NCBI RefSeq assembly: GCF_030682515.1
Contig: NZ_JAUXOD010000051.1
Location: 124,001 to 188,000, forward strand
DNA from: Hoeflea sp.
GTDB taxonomy: Bacteria > Pseudomonadota > Alphaproteobacteria > Rhizobiales > Rhizobiaceae
Direction: 5' to 3'
DNA length: 64,000 nucleotides
How positions within the stretch are numbered: position 1 is the stretch's first letter; each line of letters begins with the position of its first letter. Made by a program: the position numbers and the translations under genes. A model generated the notes under the pieces. It saw only the letters and a program-made list of their open reading frames with translations, did not search any database and was not told the origin of the DNA. Of this stretch, positions 54,287-63,643 are shown one piece after another.

Positions 54287-56686
54287 TCAATCGAGATACT
54301 GGGCTTGGATGTAGCCCGTCAGCCGGCTGATCGCCTTTTCGAGCTCGACGAGTTCGGGCTGGTCCAGGCTTTGCGGGGTGTGGACGGAAAGGGCGGCGTG
54401 GATGCGCAACACCGCGCGCGACAGGTCGGAGAGCTGCCCATGGACATTGGCGCCTGGCAGCAGGCTGACCTGATCGCGGATCTCGTCGATGTGAAAGGCA
54501 ATCGAGCGCGGGTTGAGCGGATCGAGCGCCAGCAGGTCGACGACGGTGTCGCGGCTGGCGGTGACCGAATAGCGCCGGCGGTGGGTCATGACGCTGTCGC
54601 CGACCTCGACGCAGAGCTCGAAGCCGCCATGGGGGCCGGTCCATTCGCCGAAGGTCGCGAGCAGATCGGCCATGCCGATGGCGCGCTCCAGCGAGCGGCC
54701 GATGGTGAGGAATCGCCAGCCGCTGAAGCGGTACATGTTCTCGTGCACGAGGCCGGAAAATCCGGTGATCTTGCGCAGCAGCACCCCCATCGCCGAGGCC
54801 GCGTCGTCGCCCGGCACGACGGTCTTGCGCATGCTGGCGACGGTTCGCTCGAGATCGGCCAGCGACGCCCAGGCATCGACCGAAAACCGGTCGCGCACCT
54901 GGCTGGCGGAATTGACCGCCAGCGCAATGGTCCTCTCGATCTTCCGGCAGACGCCCTCCGTCATGTCCAGACCAAGGTCATCGAGATAGGTGCCAAGCGC
55001 GGTCATCAGCGGGGTTCCGCCCGCGGGCGTTTCCGGCAGCCGGCTCATATAGGCGCGTGTCAGGCGCATCTGGCCCTCGGCGCGCTCGACATAGCGGCCG
55101 AGCCAGAAGAGATTGTCGGCGGCCCGGCTCGGCAGCAAGCCGGGTGCTGCGCGGACAAACACCTCGCCCGGCTGCATCAGCATGGAATCCTCGGGCACCG
55201 GGGTGTCGGAGACGACCCAGACATCGGCCACCGAGCCGCCGCTGCTGATCGACACCGCCGAGGGATCCTGACCGGTGGCCGCCAGACGGGCAAAGCCGCC
55301 GGGCATCAGCTGCCAGCCGTTGCGGGTGCGGGCCATGAACACCCGGATCCGCATCGGCCGCGGCGTGAGCCTGCCATCCTGCCAGGTCGGCGTGGTCGAC
55401 AGCGACACCAGTTCCTGGCCGACCAGATCGCGCCCCTCCGCCGCAAGCCAGGCATCGAGATCGAGCCCGGTTCCGCTCATGTCGCCCTTGAGCACCGCGC
55501 CGGCCTCCGGCTCGAGCGGCAACCTCGTGGAATTGGCCGATCCGATCAGCATCGCATGGGCATTGTCGCGCACATGGGCGCGCTCGGCCTCGCCGCCGCA
55601 CCACCAGGTGGCGATGTTGGGGATCGACAGCGGCCGGCCGTGAAGCACCCGCGACAGCCGCGGCAGGAAGGCCAGAAAGGCGCGGCTTTCCAGAACGCCG
55701 GCGCCCAGCGCATTGATCATGGTCACGCCCTGGGAGCGGATCGGGCCGAGCAGCCCGGGCGTTCCCAGATGCGAGCTGGCCTTGAGTTCCAGCGGATCGG
55801 CCCAGGCGGCATCGAGCCTGCGCCACAGCACGCTGATCGGCTTGGGCCCGGAGACGGTGCGCACCATCAGCCGGCCGTTGTCGACAACGAGATCGTCGCC
55901 CTCGAGCAGCATCATGCCGAGATAGCGGGCGATGTAGGCGTGCTCGAAATAGGTCTCGTTCATCGGGCCCGGCGTCAGGATGCCGACGCGGCTGTCTTCC
56001 TCGCGGCGGAGCGCATTGAGGCCGTCGCGGAAGGCGCGGAAGAAGCCCGCCAGCCGCTCCACATTCGAATCCGTGTAGAATCCGGGAAACGACCGGACCG
56101 AAGCCACGCGGTTTTCCAGCGCATAGCCGGCGCCGGACGGGGCCTGGGTCCGGTCGCCCAGAACCCACCAGCCACCATCGGGGCCGCGCCCGATCTCGAA
56201 GGCCACGAAATGCAGGAAATGCCCCGACGCGGGCTTCACCCCTACCAGCGGCCGCAGCCATTCCGGGTTGGAGGCGATCACGCTTGCCGGCAGGTGCCCC
56301 TCGGCCACCAGGCGGTTCTCGCCATAAAGGTCGGCCACCACCGCCTCGAGCAGATCGGCCCGCTCGGAGAGCCCCTCTGCCAGAGCCTGCCACTCGGCCG
56401 CTGGCTGTATCACCGGGACCGGGCTCAGCGGCCAGTCGCGCGGGCTCTTGCCGTCGCCGTACTGGCGCACGAAGACCCCGGCGTCCCGCAGATACTGGGC
56501 GCCGCGGGCAAAGGCGCGCTCCCGCTCCTCCGGGCTCAAACCGTCGAGATGGGCAATCAGCCTGGCCCAGGCCGGACGGATCGCGCCGTCCGCCGACAGC
56601 AGTTCATCCGGAACGCCCGGCAAGGCCATGTAGTCCGACAGGATCGACGGCCGGTCCGTTCGCTGCGCCATGGCGGGGCCCGGCAT
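54287..56686 (-). CDS. circularly permuted ATP-grasp protein fused to alpha-E domain (DUF403)
   Basis: 799 residues; ATG at 56686 or 56671 (MAQRTDRP). Residues about 1-480 are a circularly permuted ATP-grasp type 2 domain: GDRTQAPSGAGYALENR, LTPGPMNETYFEHAYIARYLG, LEGDDLVVDNGRLMVRTVSG and KASSHLGTPGLLGP are typical. Residues about 500-795 are the all-helical alpha-E domain starting LLPSRAADNLFWLGRYVERAE. In many bacteria these are two adjacent genes; here they are one polypeptide. ATP-grasp enzymes form peptide-like bonds by acyl-phosphate activation, so amide ligation coupled with the neighbouring transglutaminases is likely. Substrate unknown. Confidence 0.92.
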   Translation of the reverse strand: MPGPAMAQRTDRPSILSDYMALPGVPDELLSADGAIRPAWARLIAHLDGLSPEERERAFARGAQYLRDAGVFVRQYGDGKSPRDWPLSPVPVIQPAAEWQALAEGLSERADLLEAVVADLYGENRLVAEGHLPASVIASNPEWLRPLVGVKPASGHFLHFVAFEIGRGPDGGWWVLGDRTQAPSGAGYALENRVASVRSFPGFYTDSNVERLAGFFRAFRDGLNALRREEDSRVGILTPGPMNETYFEHAYIARYLGMMLLEGDDLVVDNGRLMVRTVSGPKPISVLWRRLDAAWADPLELKASSHLGTPGLLGPIRSQGVTMINALGAGVLESRAFLAFLPRLSRVLHGRPLSIPNIATWWCGGEAERAHVRDNAHAMLIGSANSTRLPLEPEAGAVLKGDMSGTGLDLDAWLAAEGRDLVGQELVSLSTTPTWQDGRLTPRPMRIRVFMARTRNGWQLMPGGFARLAATGQDPSAVSISSGGSVADVWVVSDTPVPEDSMLMQPGEVFVRAAPGLLPSRAADNLFWLGRYVERAEGQMRLTRAYMSRLPETPAGGTPLMTALGTYLDDLGLDMTEGVCRKIERTIALAVNSASQVRDRFSVDAWASLADLERTVASMRKTVVPGDDAASAMGVLLRKITGFSGLVHENMYRFSGWRFLTIGRSLERAIGMADLLATFGEWTGPHGGFELCVEVGDSVMTHRRRYSVTASRDTVVDLLALDPLNPRSIAFHIDEIRDQVSLLPGANVHGQLSDLSRAVLRIHAALSVHTPQSLDQPELVELEKAISRLTGYIQAQYLD

Positions 56687-56689
56687 CGC

Positions 56690-59600
56690 TCAGATTCCCG
56701 GTTTTCGGCGCAGGTCGAGGGTGAACGGAAACTCCGGATGCGGCGTTTCCGGAACCGGCATCGAGGCGCCGGGCGTATGGCCGCGATGCTCGAAGCGGGC
56801 AAGCCTGCGCGCCTCGGCCTCGTTGCCGTTGACCGGGAACGTGTCGTAGTTGCGTCCGCCGGGATGGGCAACATGGTAGACGCAGCCGCCGAGCGGCTTG
56901 CCCGACCAGGTGTCGAAGATATCGAAGGTCAGCGGCGCGTTGACGGGCAGCACGGGATGCAGCGCCAGCGCCGGCTGCCAGGCCTTGTAGCGCACGCCGC
57001 CGACCGAAGTTCCCGCGTGGCCGGTCGCCGTCAAGGGCACCGGCCGGCCGTTGCAGGCCACGAGATAGCGCGTCGGATCGGCGCCTTCGAGCTTGACCTG
57101 AAGCCGCTCGACCGAACTGTCGGTGTAGCGCACCGTTCCGCCGATCGCGCCGGTTTCCCCCAGCACATGCCAGGGCTCCAGCGCCTGCCTGAGTTCGAGC
57201 CGGACACCCTCATAGGTGACCTCGCCGCAGAAGGGAAAGCGGAACTCGGCCTGCGCCTCGTACCATTCCGAGCGCAGATCAAAGCCGTGATCGCGCAGGT
57301 CGCGCAGCACATCGAGAAAATCCTGCCAGATGAAATGCGGCAGCATGAACCGGTCGTTGAGCGCCGTTCCCCAGCGGGTGAAGCGCCCGGTGGCCGGCGA
57401 CTGCCAGAACCGGGCGATCAGCGCGCGGATCATCACCTGCTGGGCCAGGCTCATGCGCGGCTCGGGCGGCATCTCGAAGCCACGGAACTCGACCAGGCCC
57501 AGCCGTCCGGTCGGGCCGTCGGGGGAATAGAGCTTGTCGATGCAGATCTCGGCGCGGTGGGTGTTGCCGGTCACGTCCGTCAGCAGGTTGCGCAACAGCC
57601 GGTCGACCAGCCACGGCAGGGGCGGCGTGCCCGCGTCGGGATGGGGGATCTGTTCGAGCGCCATCTCGAGTTCATAGAGACTGTCGTGGCGGGCCTCGTC
57701 GATGCGCGGCGCCTGGCTGGTCGGGCCGATGAAGAGGCCGGAGAACAGATAGGAGAGGCTGGGGTGGCGCTGCCAGTGCAGGATCAGGCTCGCGAGCAGG
57801 TCGGGGCGGCGCAGAAACGGGCTGTCGAGCGGCGTGGCGCCGCCGACGACGACGTGATTGCCGCCGCCGGTGCCGGTGTGGCGGCCGTCTATCATGAACT
57901 TGTCGGCGCCGAGCCGGGTCTGGCGCGCCTCCTCGTAGACGCCCTCGGTGATTGCCTTGCACTCTTCCCAGCTGGTCGCGGGATGGACATTGACCTCGAC
58001 CACGCCCGGATCGGGCGCTACGCGGATCACGTTGAGGCGCGGATCGTGCGGCGGCGCATAGCCCTCGATATGGACTTTCAGGCCAAGCTTGTTGGCAGCC
58101 GCCTCGGCGGCCGAGACCAGTTCGAGATAATCCTCGACCTTCTCGACCGGCGGCATGAACACGCAGAGGCGGCCGTCGCGCGGCTCGACGGAGATTGCGG
58201 TGCGGACCGCGCCGTCAAGGTCGCCGAGCGTCTGCTCCATGCGCTGCTGGGTGGCCTCACTGGCCGTGAACCTGGCGACCGGCTGGGACGCAGCCTCGGC
58301 GGCGCGGGAATCGGCCAAGGCATCGGCCAGCGCCCTCGCCGCGATGTCGGGCAGTTCGCCGCGCGCTTCCGTCGGATCGGCGGGATTGACGTAGGGGTAG
58401 GAGGCGGCCGGCACATGCGGCAGCGATCCGAGCGGCAGGCGGTAGCCCACAGGGCTGTCGCCCGACACCAGGAAGATGTGGCCGCGGCGGGTCTTCCATT
58501 TCTCCGACCGCCAGCCATGCGCGGCGGCCTTCGCCTGCCAGCGCTGCACCGGCAGCACGAAGCCCGAGGGCTTGGAAAGGCCCCGGGCGAACACGGTGGC
58601 GATGCGGTGCCGCTCCTCGGCATCCTCGAGCTTGGAGTTCTCCGGCGTCACATTGTCGGGAAGATTGCCTTCCTTGAGGATCCACTCCGCCGGGTCCTCA
58701 TAGGCCGGGGCGACATGATCACCGGTGATGCCGAGATTGTCGGCGATGGTGGCGAGCAACTCCTTCGCCGCCTCGGCGGTGGCCTGGCCGGTGTCCTTGC
58801 CCTCGTCGGCGATGAGCTCGGGATTGTGCCAGATCGGCTTGCCGTCGCGGCGCCAGTAGAGCGAGAAGGTCCAGCGCGGCAGGGTTTCGCCGGGGTACCA
58901 TTTGCCCTGGCCGTAATGCAGGAAACCGCCGGGCGCGAAGCGGTTGCGCAGCCTTCGGATCAGCCTGTCGGCGGCCTCCCGCTTTTGCGGGCCGACGGCT
59001 TCGGTGTTCCATTGCGGGCTTTCGAAATCATCGATCGACACGAAGGTCGGCTCGCCGCCCATGGTCAGCCGGACATCGCCCGCCTCCAGCCTGGCGTCGA
59101 TATCCCGGCCGAGCGCGTCGAGCGCGGACCAGGACTCCTCGCTGAAGGGCTTGGTGATGCGCGGATGCTCGGCCATGCGGTCGACGCGCATGTCGAAGGC
59201 AAACTCGACCTCGGCAAAGCTTGCCAGGCCCGAGATCGGCGCCGCGTTGCGATAGTGCGGCGTGGCGGCCAGCGGAATGTGGCTTTCGCCGGTCAGCAGG
59301 CCCGACGTCGGATCGAGCCCGATCCATCCCGCGCCCGGGAGATAGACTTCGGCCCAGGCATGCAGGTCGGTGAAATCATGGTCGGTTCCGGGAGGCCCGT
59401 CGAGCGAGACGAGGTCGGGCTTCAACTGGATCAGGTAGCCCGAGACGAAGCGCGCGGCGAAACCCAGGTGCCTCAGCGCCTGGACCAGCAGCCAGCTGGT
59501 GTCGCGGCAGGAGCCCTTGCCGGTCTCGAAGGTTTCCTCGGGCGTCTGCACGCCCGGCTCCATGCGGATGACATAGCCGATCTCGTTGGCAAGCCGGGCA

Positions 59601-60046
59601 TTGAGGCCGACGACGAAATCGACCGTGCGGGCCTGTTCGCGCGACACCGTCGCCAGGAATGCTGCCAGGCGCGGACCGGCAGGCTCGGGGGTGCGGTAGA
59701 TGACCAGGTCCGGCTCGATGTCCTCGGGATAGGTGAATGGCCAGGTTTCGGCCGATTCCTCGACGAAGAAATCGAACGGATTGTAGACCGTCATGTCGGC
59801 GACCAGCTCGACCTCGATCTTGAGCTCCATCACCGGATCGGGGAAGACATAGCGCGCCAGCCAGTTGCCATAGGGATCCTGCTGGTAATTGACGAAATGC
59901 TGCTTGGGACTGATCTTGAGCGAATGCGACACCACCCGCGTCCGGCTGTGCGGCGCGGGCCTCAAGCGAATGATCTGCGGCCCGAGGCTTACCGGCCGAT
60001 CATATTTGTAATGGGTCAGATGGTGTACGCTTGCCAGAATCGACAT
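56690..60046 (-). CDS. transglutaminase domain plus DUF2126 protein
   Basis: 1118 residues from the ATG at 60046 ([20 protein letters not shown]). Residues 1-85 are the bacterial transglutaminase N-terminal domain. The core at about 150-290 has triad C180 in [11 protein letters not shown]229 in [14 protein letters not shown] and D245 in WIGLDPTSG. The remaining about 800 residues are DUF2126, with [48 protein letters not shown] and [12 protein letters not shown]. The His- and Glu-rich segments look like a metal-dependent ligase core. First gene of the operon, three bases before the ATP-grasp gene. Confidence 0.93.
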   Translation of the reverse strand: MSILASVHHLTHYKYDRPVSLGPQIIRLRPAPHSRTRVVSHSLKISPKQHFVNYQQDPYGNWLARYVFPDPVMELKIEVELVADMTVYNPFDFFVEESAETWPFTYPEDIEPDLVIYRTPEPAGPRLAAFLATVSREQARTVDFVVGLNARLANEIGYVIRMEPGVQTPEETFETGKGSCRDTSWLLVQALRHLGFAARFVSGYLIQLKPDLVSLDGPPGTDHDFTDLHAWAEVYLPGAGWIGLDPTSGLLTGESHIPLAATPHYRNAAPISGLASFAEVEFAFDMRVDRMAEHPRITKPFSEESWSALDALGRDIDARLEAGDVRLTMGGEPTFVSIDDFESPQWNTEAVGPQKREAADRLIRRLRNRFAPGGFLHYGQGKWYPGETLPRWTFSLYWRRDGKPIWHNPELIADEGKDTGQATAEAAKELLATIADNLGITGDHVAPAYEDPAEWILKEGNLPDNVTPENSKLEDAEERHRIATVFARGLSKPSGFVLPVQRWQAKAAAHGWRSEKWKTRRGHIFLVSGDSPVGYRLPLGSLPHVPAASYPYVNPADPTEARGELPDIAARALADALADSRAAEAASQPVARFTASEATQQRMEQTLGDLDGAVRTAISVEPRDGRLCVFMPPVEKVEDYLELVSAAEAAANKLGLKVHIEGYAPPHDPRLNVIRVAPDPGVVEVNVHPATSWEECKAITEGVYEEARQTRLGADKFMIDGRHTGTGGGNHVVVGGATPLDSPFLRRPDLLASLILHWQRHPSLSYLFSGLFIGPTSQAPRIDEARHDSLYELEMALEQIPHPDAGTPPLPWLVDRLLRNLLTDVTGNTHRAEICIDKLYSPDGPTGRLGLVEFRGFEMPPEPRMSLAQQVMIRALIARFWQSPATGRFTRWGTALNDRFMLPHFIWQDFLDVLRDLRDHGFDLRSEWYEAQAEFRFPFCGEVTYEGVRLELRQALEPWHVLGETGAIGGTVRYTDSSVERLQVKLEGADPTRYLVACNGRPVPLTATGHAGTSVGGVRYKAWQPALALHPVLPVNAPLTFDIFDTWSGKPLGGCVYHVAHPGGRNYDTFPVNGNEAEARRLARFEHRGHTPGASMPVPETPHPEFPFTLDLRRKPGI

Positions 60047-60218
60047 GGGAAGTATCCGTTGATCGGGCTGCCCTGGGGCAACGCACACCATGCAATGCCC
60101 GTCCGGCCATGTCCACCGCCCGTGATGCGGTGCACAGGAATTCGTGAGCCGACCTGCGCCAGCCCGGCTTTGGGCCTGTCAGGGAGAAGCTGGATGGATT
60201 CGGGGATCCAACGTCAAA

Positions 60219-60255
60219 GGGCGGGCGCATCCGGGATCACCCGGCGCACCCGCCC
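60219..60255 (-). terminator. bidirectional GC-rich terminator after cheW
   Basis: GGGCGGGCGCATCCGGG pairs, with one bulge, with CCCGGCGCACCCGCCC around an ATCA loop. It begins about 30 bases after the cheW stop on the minus strand and is followed there by TTTGACG. A-rich bases on the other side would also give a short U-run on the plus strand. Confidence 0.65.
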
Positions 60256-60284
60256 TTCAAAACAGGCAGATCCTGAGACGAATG

Positions 60285-60752
60285 TCAGGCGGCGAGTTCG
60301 CCTTCGTCGTCGAGCAGCGAATCGAGGTCGAGATGGGAAATCATCGACTTGTCCTTGGCGATGATGGCCGTGGTCATCCGCTGGACTTCGGTGGCGCCGA
60401 CTTCAGGGACGCTCTGGATCTCGTCTTCGGCGACGGTCACCATGTCGGAGACATTGTCGACCAGGAGGCCGACCAGCTGTCCGCGGATGCTGGCGACGAT
60501 GATGGCGGAGCGTTCGGTCGGCTTGATGGATTCAAGGCCAAGGCGCAGCGCCATGTCGATGACCGGGATCACCGTTCCGCGCAGGTTGATGACGCCCAGA
60601 ACGTGACGCGGCGCATGCGCCAGCGGCGTGGCCGGGGTCCAGCCGCGAATTTCCCGGACCGCCATGATGTTCACGCTGAACACCTGTTCGCCGAGGAAAA
60701 ACGAAATGATTTCGAGACCTGATGTCTTGTTGGCGGTTTGCGTGCTGCTCAT
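60285..60752 (-). CDS. cheW: chemotaxis coupling protein CheW
   Basis: 155 residues, single CheW beta-barrel domain. Typical segments: EIISFFLGEQVFSVNIMAVREI, the HVLGVINLRGTVIPVIDMALRLGL core that contacts CheA and receptors, and VGLLVDNVSDMVTV. It couples methyl-accepting receptors to CheA at the cell pole. GAGGATAC precedes the ATG. No cheA, mcp or flagellar genes are in the window, so it is an orphan copy that may serve a distant chemotaxis cluster. Confidence 0.94.
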   Translation of the reverse strand: MSSTQTANKTSGLEIISFFLGEQVFSVNIMAVREIRGWTPATPLAHAPRHVLGVINLRGTVIPVIDMALRLGLESIKPTERSAIIVASIRGQLVGLLVDNVSDMVTVAEDEIQSVPEVGATEVQRMTTAIIAKDKSMISHLDLDSLLDDEGELAA

Positions 60753-61213
60753 CGTATCCTCGTTTTCTATTGAACCGACCCGGCACGGAGATGCTTTGCT
60801 GCCTGGTCCGGCCTGTCCGGTGGTAAATGGTCAAACAGGCGGCACGCCCAATAAATCATGTGCCGGGCACGGAGAGACTCCGCGCTTGGGAATAGCGGAC
60901 CTGAGCCAAGCGCCTATTCCCATGATCCGACCTAACCATGTTTTCGTTAAGAATGCGAAAACATGCGGCCACAGGAATCCATCATTTTTGAAGTTCAGGC
61001 GGCGCGGGAGGAGCACTTGTCCTCGCCGCAATAGCAAAGCCGCCCACCGGCAAATACCGGATACTGGTTTCATGCGCACAGACTGGCGCATCCTGTCGCA
61101 CGACCGGAGCTATCGTCCGCGCTCGCTGACTATCGGGCTGCCGCGGGTCACGGGTCCTCGCCCGACCGGGAGCCGCGCTCGGGCCTCTCTGCCGGAGCGC
61201 GACGGGACTTCCC
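60753..61213. other. 461-bp region without a supported gene
   Basis: Lies between the cheW start and the helicase stop. It must hold the cheW promoter (minus strand) but no near-consensus -35/-10 pair stands out. A short inverted repeat GCCCGA/TCGGGC (61160-61184), about 30 bases past the helicase stop, may be its terminator. Short open frames here lack convincing starts or composition. Confidence 0.5.
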
Positions 61214-63466
61214 TTATTCTTTGGGCTTGCGCTTGAGACCGCCCTTGCCGCCATCGGCGGTGACGCGCTTGGTCACGTCGGCGAGCGGGTTCTTTTCGCC
61301 CTTGCGGTGCGGCTTGGCGGGTTTCGCGCCGGCTTTGAAGTCAGGCTTGAAATCGCCCTTGAAGCCGGGCTTGTCGCGCTTGGGCTTCTTGTCCTTGTCA
61401 AAAGGCTTCTTGTCCTTGGCAAACGGCCGGTCGGCGCCTGGATCCGCGACGGCAGCCTTGGCGGGCTTTGCGGGCCTTTCCGGCGCCGGCTCCGGCCTTG
61501 GCTTCTCGAACTTCGCAGCCGGCGGCACATCATCATAGGGCCAGCCGCCGGTCTTTGCCGGTGCGGGCGCGTCATGGTGGGCCGAGGGTTTCTTGTCGGC
61601 GTAGGCGCCCGGCTTCCGGTCAGCATAGGCGTCCTGCCGCGGCGGACGGTCATCGCGCTTCTTGCCGCCGGTGAAGGGACGCTTCTTGGCGTAGTCCGGC
61701 TTTGCCTTTTCCCGCGGGCGATAGTCATCGTCCGACCGCTCGGGCCGGTCGGCGCGCGGCGCCTGATCGTCGCGGGGGGCGGAAGCGACATCCTCTTCCT
61801 GCGACCTGAGCGGACGCTGGGTCCGCGCCGGCGCCTCGGGAACGCCCGCGAGCCGGGTCACAGTGACATTCTTCTCGATCTTGCGGGTCGGCCCGATGGC
61901 GGCTTCGAACTTGTCGGCCGCCACTCCGGCGATCTCGACATGGGTCTCAAGGTCGTGAATGCGGATCGAGCCGATTTCCGTCTTGGTGATGTGGCCGGCG
62001 CGGCAGATCATCGGCAGGAGCCAGCGCGGCTCGGCCGATTGCTTGCGGCCGAGCGACAGCGAGAACCAGACGGCGCCCTTGATCGCCACATGTTCGCGCG
62101 GCGCGCGCTCGACATAGGTTCCGCCGGCGGCGGCGCCGGGTGCGGAGACCGGGCCGTCGTCGATCAGCTCCTCGGGCGAGGAGCGACCGGCCCGGTGCAG
62201 ACGAACGAGCGCTGCGGCCACCTTGTCCGCCCCGTGCCGCTCCAGGAGAGCGGCGACCATGGCGGCCTCGTCCTCGGCAACATCGGCCACGAAGGAGGCG
62301 TCGGCCATCAGGCGTTCATCGTCGCGGGCGAGAATTTCATCCGACGAGGGCGGACGCGCCCAGTTGGCGGCGATGCGGGCGTCGGCCAGCAGCCGCTCGG
62401 TGCGGCGGCGGGCATTGTAGGGCACAATCAGGGCCGAGACGCCCTTGCGCCCGGCGCGGCCGGTGCGGCCCGACCGGTGCAGCAGGCTTTCGGGGTTCTT
62501 CGGCAGATCGGCGTGAATGACGAGCTCGAGATCGGGCAGGTCAAGCCCGCGGGCGGCCACGTCGGTGGCGACGCAGACCTTGGCGCGGCCATCGCGCAGG
62601 GCCTGCAGCGCGTGCGTGCGCTCGTTCTGGCTCAGTTCGCCCGACAACGCCACGACCGAAAAGCCGCGGTTGGAGAAGCGCGCGGTGAGATGGTTGACGG
62701 TGGCACGGGTGCCGCAGAACACGATGGCGTTCTTGGCGTCATAATAGCGCAGCACGTTGATGACGGCGTTCTCGCGATCATTGGGCGCGACCGACAGGGC
62801 GCGGTACTCGATGTCGAGATGCTGCTTCTGGTCACCCGCCGTGGTGACGCGGACGGCCTTGTTCTGATAACGCTTGGCGAGATTGGCGATGCCCGCGGGC
62901 ACGGTCGCCGAGAACATCAGGGTGCGGCGCTGGTCGGGCGCTGCATCCAGGATGAACTGCAGATCGTCGCGGAAGCCCAGATCGAGCATCTCGTCGGCTT
63001 CGTCGAGCACCACGGCACGGATGGCCGAGAGATCCAGCGAGCCGCGCTCGATGTGATCGCGCAGCCGGCCGGGCGTGCCGACCACGATATGGGCGCCGCG
63101 CTCGAGCGTGCGCCGCTCGGTCATCATGTTCATGCCGCCCACGCAGGTGGCAATGCGCGCGCCGGCCTCGTCGTAGAGCCAGGCCAGCTCGCGCTCGACC
63201 TGCATGGCGAGTTCGCGCGTCGGCGCGATGGCGATGGCGAGCGGCGCCGCGGCGCGCGGCAGAGTTTCTTCCTCGCCCATCAGCGTCGGCGCCAGCGATA
63301 TGCCAAAGGCCACCGTCTTGCCCGAACCGGTCTGGGCGGAGACCAGAAGGTCGGCATCGCGCAGTTCGGGCGCAAGCACGGCCTCCTGCACCGGAGTGAG
63401 CGTTTCATAGCCGCGTTTTGCCAGAGCCCGGGCTATCGCCGGCTGGATGGTCGCAAGGTCTGTCAT
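61214..63466 (-). CDS. deaD: DEAD-box RNA helicase, DeaD/CsdA-like with basic low-complexity tail
   Basis: 750 residues. Helicase core (1-370): Q motif, AQTGSGKT (44-51), PTRELAMQ, GGMN, TPGRL, DEAD at 155-158, FSATVP, and HRSGRTGRAGRKG. A DbpA/CsdA-type RNA-binding domain follows at about 470-550 (VAIKGAVWFSLSLGRKQSAEPRWLLPMICR). The last about 180 residues are a disordered Lys/Asp/Pro-rich tail with repeated KKPFDKDKKPK- and DRKPGAYADKKP-like units. Likely roles are ribosome assembly and cold-stress RNA remodelling. It is monocistronic, and downstream sequence is non-coding. Confidence 0.93.
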   Translation of the reverse strand: MTDLATIQPAIARALAKRGYETLTPVQEAVLAPELRDADLLVSAQTGSGKTVAFGISLAPTLMGEEETLPRAAAPLAIAIAPTRELAMQVERELAWLYDEAGARIATCVGGMNMMTERRTLERGAHIVVGTPGRLRDHIERGSLDLSAIRAVVLDEADEMLDLGFRDDLQFILDAAPDQRRTLMFSATVPAGIANLAKRYQNKAVRVTTAGDQKQHLDIEYRALSVAPNDRENAVINVLRYYDAKNAIVFCGTRATVNHLTARFSNRGFSVVALSGELSQNERTHALQALRDGRAKVCVATDVAARGLDLPDLELVIHADLPKNPESLLHRSGRTGRAGRKGVSALIVPYNARRRTERLLADARIAANWARPPSSDEILARDDERLMADASFVADVAEDEAAMVAALLERHGADKVAAALVRLHRAGRSSPEELIDDGPVSAPGAAAGGTYVERAPREHVAIKGAVWFSLSLGRKQSAEPRWLLPMICRAGHITKTEIGSIRIHDLETHVEIAGVAADKFEAAIGPTRKIEKNVTVTRLAGVPEAPARTQRPLRSQEEDVASAPRDDQAPRADRPERSDDDYRPREKAKPDYAKKRPFTGGKKRDDRPPRQDAYADRKPGAYADKKPSAHHDAPAPAKTGGWPYDDVPPAAKFEKPRPEPAPERPAKPAKAAVADPGADRPFAKDKKPFDKDKKPKRDKPGFKGDFKPDFKAGAKPAKPHRKGEKNPLADVTKRVTADGGKGGLKRKPKE

Positions 63467-63592
63467 GTCGGATCTTTCGGACTTCGTGTTTGAGCCCGCT
63501 CAAGCGGGCGCAATGTGCGGGCGCCATGCGCGGGGGATGTCCGGCCACGGCTTTGGGGCTTCATAAAGCACATTTAAGCAATATGAAACGGG

Positions 63593-63615
63593 GCCGGGCA
63601 AGAAAGTTGCCCGGC
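63593..63615 (-). terminator. terminator of the MFS gene
   Basis: GCCGGGCAA-GAAAG-TTGCCCGGC, a perfect 9-bp stem with 5-nt loop, about 30 bases after the MFS stop codon. The minus-strand 3-prime flank is CCCGTTTCAT, with a short U-run. Confidence 0.6.
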
Positions 63616-63643
63616 AGCCCCGCGTCAAGGCGCTGCCGGCAGC

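Noticed and set aside
54305-60364. A 2019-codon open frame on the plus strand
   Set aside because: It lies exactly antisense to the ATP-grasp/alpha-E and transglutaminase-DUF2126 genes, whose catalytic motifs and ribosome spacing are sound. Its translation is low-complexity Arg/Gly/Asp/His without domains. High GC with strong third-position bias removes stops from the complementary frame.
61307-63493. 728-codon plus-strand open frame
   Set aside because: Antisense to the DEAD-box helicase, which has all its motifs; composition is typical of shadow coding.
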